From the NCBI RefSeq assembly GCF_030268885.1, contig NZ_BSSA01000005.1, positions 186,001 to 250,000 on the forward strand: a stretch of DNA of 64,000 nt, given 5' to 3'. The notes under the pieces were generated by a model that saw only the letters and a program-made list of their open reading frames with translations, had not been told where the DNA came from and made no database searches. The position numbers were made by a program, and so were the translations under genes. This document shows, piece by piece, positions 63,301 to 64,000 of the stretch; position 1 is the stretch's first letter, and each line of letters begins with the position of its first letter. This DNA is from Kitasatospora phosalacinea (GTDB lineage Bacteria; Actinomycetota; Actinomycetes; Streptomycetales; Streptomycetaceae).

Positions 63301-64000
63301 CCAGCAGCCACTTCACCCGGGCCTCGGCGGGCAGTTCGTCGATCAGGCCGGGGTCGGCCTCGTCCAGGAACTCGTTGGTCCACTCCAGGAAGGCGTGCCG
63401 GTACTCCTCGTCCGCGTCCGGCAGCACCTTCAGGTGCAGCATCAGGTCGGAGGTCAGGCAGGCCAGGTCGTACTTGCGCTTGGACTCGGCGAAGCGCTGC
63501 GAGCGGTACCCGGCCAGGAAGCGGCTCACCGAGCGGACGGCGGCGACCCGGTCGCGCAGGTTGTCCAGCTCGTGGTGGCGCTGGGTGATGGACGGGGCGG
63601 CGGCCCCGTCGCGGCGGCGCCAGTAGTAGACCACGTCGGTGATCACGTCGACCTTGGCGGCCCGGAAGTGGGCGAACATGTTGACCCAGGAGTCCTCGTA
63701 CAGGACGCCCTCGGGGAACTCGATGAAGTAGTAGTCCCAGAAGCTGCGGCGGAACAGCTTGTTCCACACCGTCCGGTCGTAGATCAGCTTGTCGAACCGG
63801 GTGATGTGGGTGCCGCGCCGCTCCGTCTGCATCGGGCCCTTGTGCAGCGGGGACTGCCAGGTGGTGGTGGAGTTCATCATCTGCACGTTGCCCGAGACGA
63901 AGTCCGACCCGGACTGCTCCAGGGTGCGCAGCAGCACCTCGTACGCGTGCTCGGGCACGACGTCGTCGCCGTCCGCGAAGACCAGGAACTCGCCCTCGGG
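60374..64000 (-). CDS. Glycosyltransferase family 2 - CDP-glycerol glycerophosphotransferase fusion (partial)
   Basis: 1,208 residues are visible; the start lies beyond the right edge. The first visible residues EGEFLVFADGDDVVPEHAYE form the DxD region of a GT2 domain, which continues to about residue 160 (NKLFRRSFW, EDSWVN). About 500 residues of beta-rich linker follow. The C-terminal part (about 760-1130) is a TagF-like polyol-phosphate transferase: QTWHGTPLKKIGHDI, VSPNSFSTPILRRAFGF, VLYAPTWRDDQYYAPGRYK, LLVRRHPNV and MVTDYSSLMFDYVNTGRPI. It would build a teichoic-acid-like polymer on the inner side of the membrane. The end is a disordered DGPAPDGPAPDG region. It overlaps the hydrolase gene by 8 bases. 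Confidence 0.9.
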   Translation of the reverse strand, partial: PEGEFLVFADGDDVVPEHAYEVLLRTLEQSGSDFVSGNVQMMNSTTTWQSPLHKGPMQTERRGTHITRFDKLIYDRTVWNKLFRRSFWDYYFIEFPEGVLYEDSWVNMFAHFRAAKVDVITDVVYYWRRRDGAAAPSITQRHHELDNLRDRVAAVRSVSRFLAGYRSQRFAESKRKYDLACLTSDLMLHLKVLPDADEEYRHAFLEWTNEFLDEADPGLIDELPAEARVKWLLVRGRKLPELMEVLEFERRGGPLPVQRRLRRYLKYPHLGDRSLGIDRRAYRLDKELSLHGSVGGVRWDGDRLVVDGHAYIRFLNVHKRRMSVKGLALRNKKQGRLLLAPARTVYAPQATEHSNQNRYCYDWSGFTAGFDINRLKLKDKWAEGTWDVAAGVFSRGLFRYRGLDRGAVGSAANPPYRYVDKNTRVLPLFVQNRLKLRVEIVRCRITGHRIDGEHLVLRGVYLGPTVPNGGQLRLVSLGGAGRVQVPVRFVPGGEGWCTFTVRVPLRSVVPPHRSEGTDGARPVSWERGGNGWKTTFHVAGRKMTMYPVMAEDTPDGHHRLPDRLQTPEGDRELVVHRNGAGYLVLFERATLPLVIRYEWLADGVLEVVGRYAALDRMPPEQRRTAHLVLRSRAQGAERAVPLEWRGEHFRARFDPAGLRTLAGTVPLAAGRWDLFLRRQDPSRTAPDELLPDLMLKIEQGAIPGLPLSREADQRRYELQAEAYDRLSLQVHSAMPDHARGPYRQKLLRTKAYPAARQQPVRPAVLFDAFKGTQYSDSPRAVHEELVRRGVPLEHLWVVKDDQVDVPATARAVRMWSPEWYEALATSRYVVANNHLPDWFRKRPGQVVVQTWHGTPLKKIGHDIEAVHFADKRYLERLAVEVENWDLLVSPNSFSTPILRRAFGFPGEIVESGYPRNDVLRSPGTERLAAGIRRRIGVPDGKRVVLYAPTWRDDQYYAPGRYKFDFRIDLDDARARLGEDHVLLVRRHPNVVDPVPGAGDGFVFDVSDYPDMADLSLITDVMVTDYSSLMFDYVNTGRPILFFTYDLEHYRDTLRGFYFDFQRSAPGPLVFDSPELVSSIRDVDRIRQRYAERYRRFQQDFCDLDDGRAAARLVARMLTVGGDLAPGTATGTEPAPAAAGPRPDGPAPDGPAPDGQTAGARRAGVPLPGDTFEGVPWPLPAHLTTPADPTADRLRERAGAHRETEHARV

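Overview
The window is very GC-rich (third codon positions almost all G or C), with frequent GTG and TTG starts, GTGA and ATGA gene overlaps, Tat-type exported enzymes, a stand-alone Ser/Thr kinase, a LuxR-type ATPase regulator and CebR-, DasR- and LysR-like operator sequences. This is chromosomal DNA of a streptomycete (Streptomyces, Kitasatospora or a close relative). I saw no rRNA, tRNA, CRISPR array, prophage or intact insertion sequence. The only mobile-element trace is the tail of an IS5-type transposase near 15.4 kb.

Layout. 0-2.6 kb: a short proline-rich upstream reading frame with a hairpin, a GNAT acetyltransferase, an extra translation factor IF-1 and a BioF-type enzyme. 2.6-11.2 kb: an exported phosphodiesterase, a TetR-controlled oxidoreductase-hydrolase pair with twin operators, a large membrane receptor-like protein and a ROK sugar kinase preceded by a perfect CebR operator. 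11.3-18.4 kb: Ser/Thr kinase, DUF1062 gene with the IS remnant at its 3' end, DUF1963-type protein, M20 peptidase and a decayed phytanoyl-CoA dioxygenase gene. 18.4-25.5 kb: ArsR-MFS pair with twin operators, a Tat-exported sulfatase followed by its formylglycine-generating enzyme, and an M4 metalloprotease. 25.6-36.1 kb: LuxR-family ATPase regulator, MOSC protein, LysR regulator divergent from sdhCAB, doublet Lrp regulator divergent from a DHA2-type MFS pump. 36.2-43.7 kb: HxlR/NmrA-type pair, serine hydrolase, divergent NHEJ-type polymerase and DNA ligase, and a GntR-TetR chimera divergent from an FAD monooxygenase. 43.7-49.6 kb: GH18 chitinase with a DasR-like site, then tdh-kbl threonine catabolism and a LysR regulator. 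49.6-56.7 kb: S26-like peptidase, a tiny antitoxin overlapping a Doc toxin, then a urease operon. 56.9-64 kb: Gfo/Idh oxidoreductase, exported endonuclease/phosphatase-fold protein, and the start of a teichoic-acid-type polymer locus that runs off the right edge.

How the genes work together. Seven regulator-target arrangements recur, most of them divergent, and several have visible operators between the genes. The sulfatase carries CxPSR and lies directly upstream of the enzyme that would activate it. The urease operon (ureA, CbiX-like, ureB, ureC, ureF, ureG, ureD) lacks ureE. In its place is a chelatase-fold protein ending in a tail with 13 histidines in its last 28 residues, inserted between ureA and ureB. 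This is the strongest candidate for a poorly described system here: a possible alternative nickel-delivery protein for urease.
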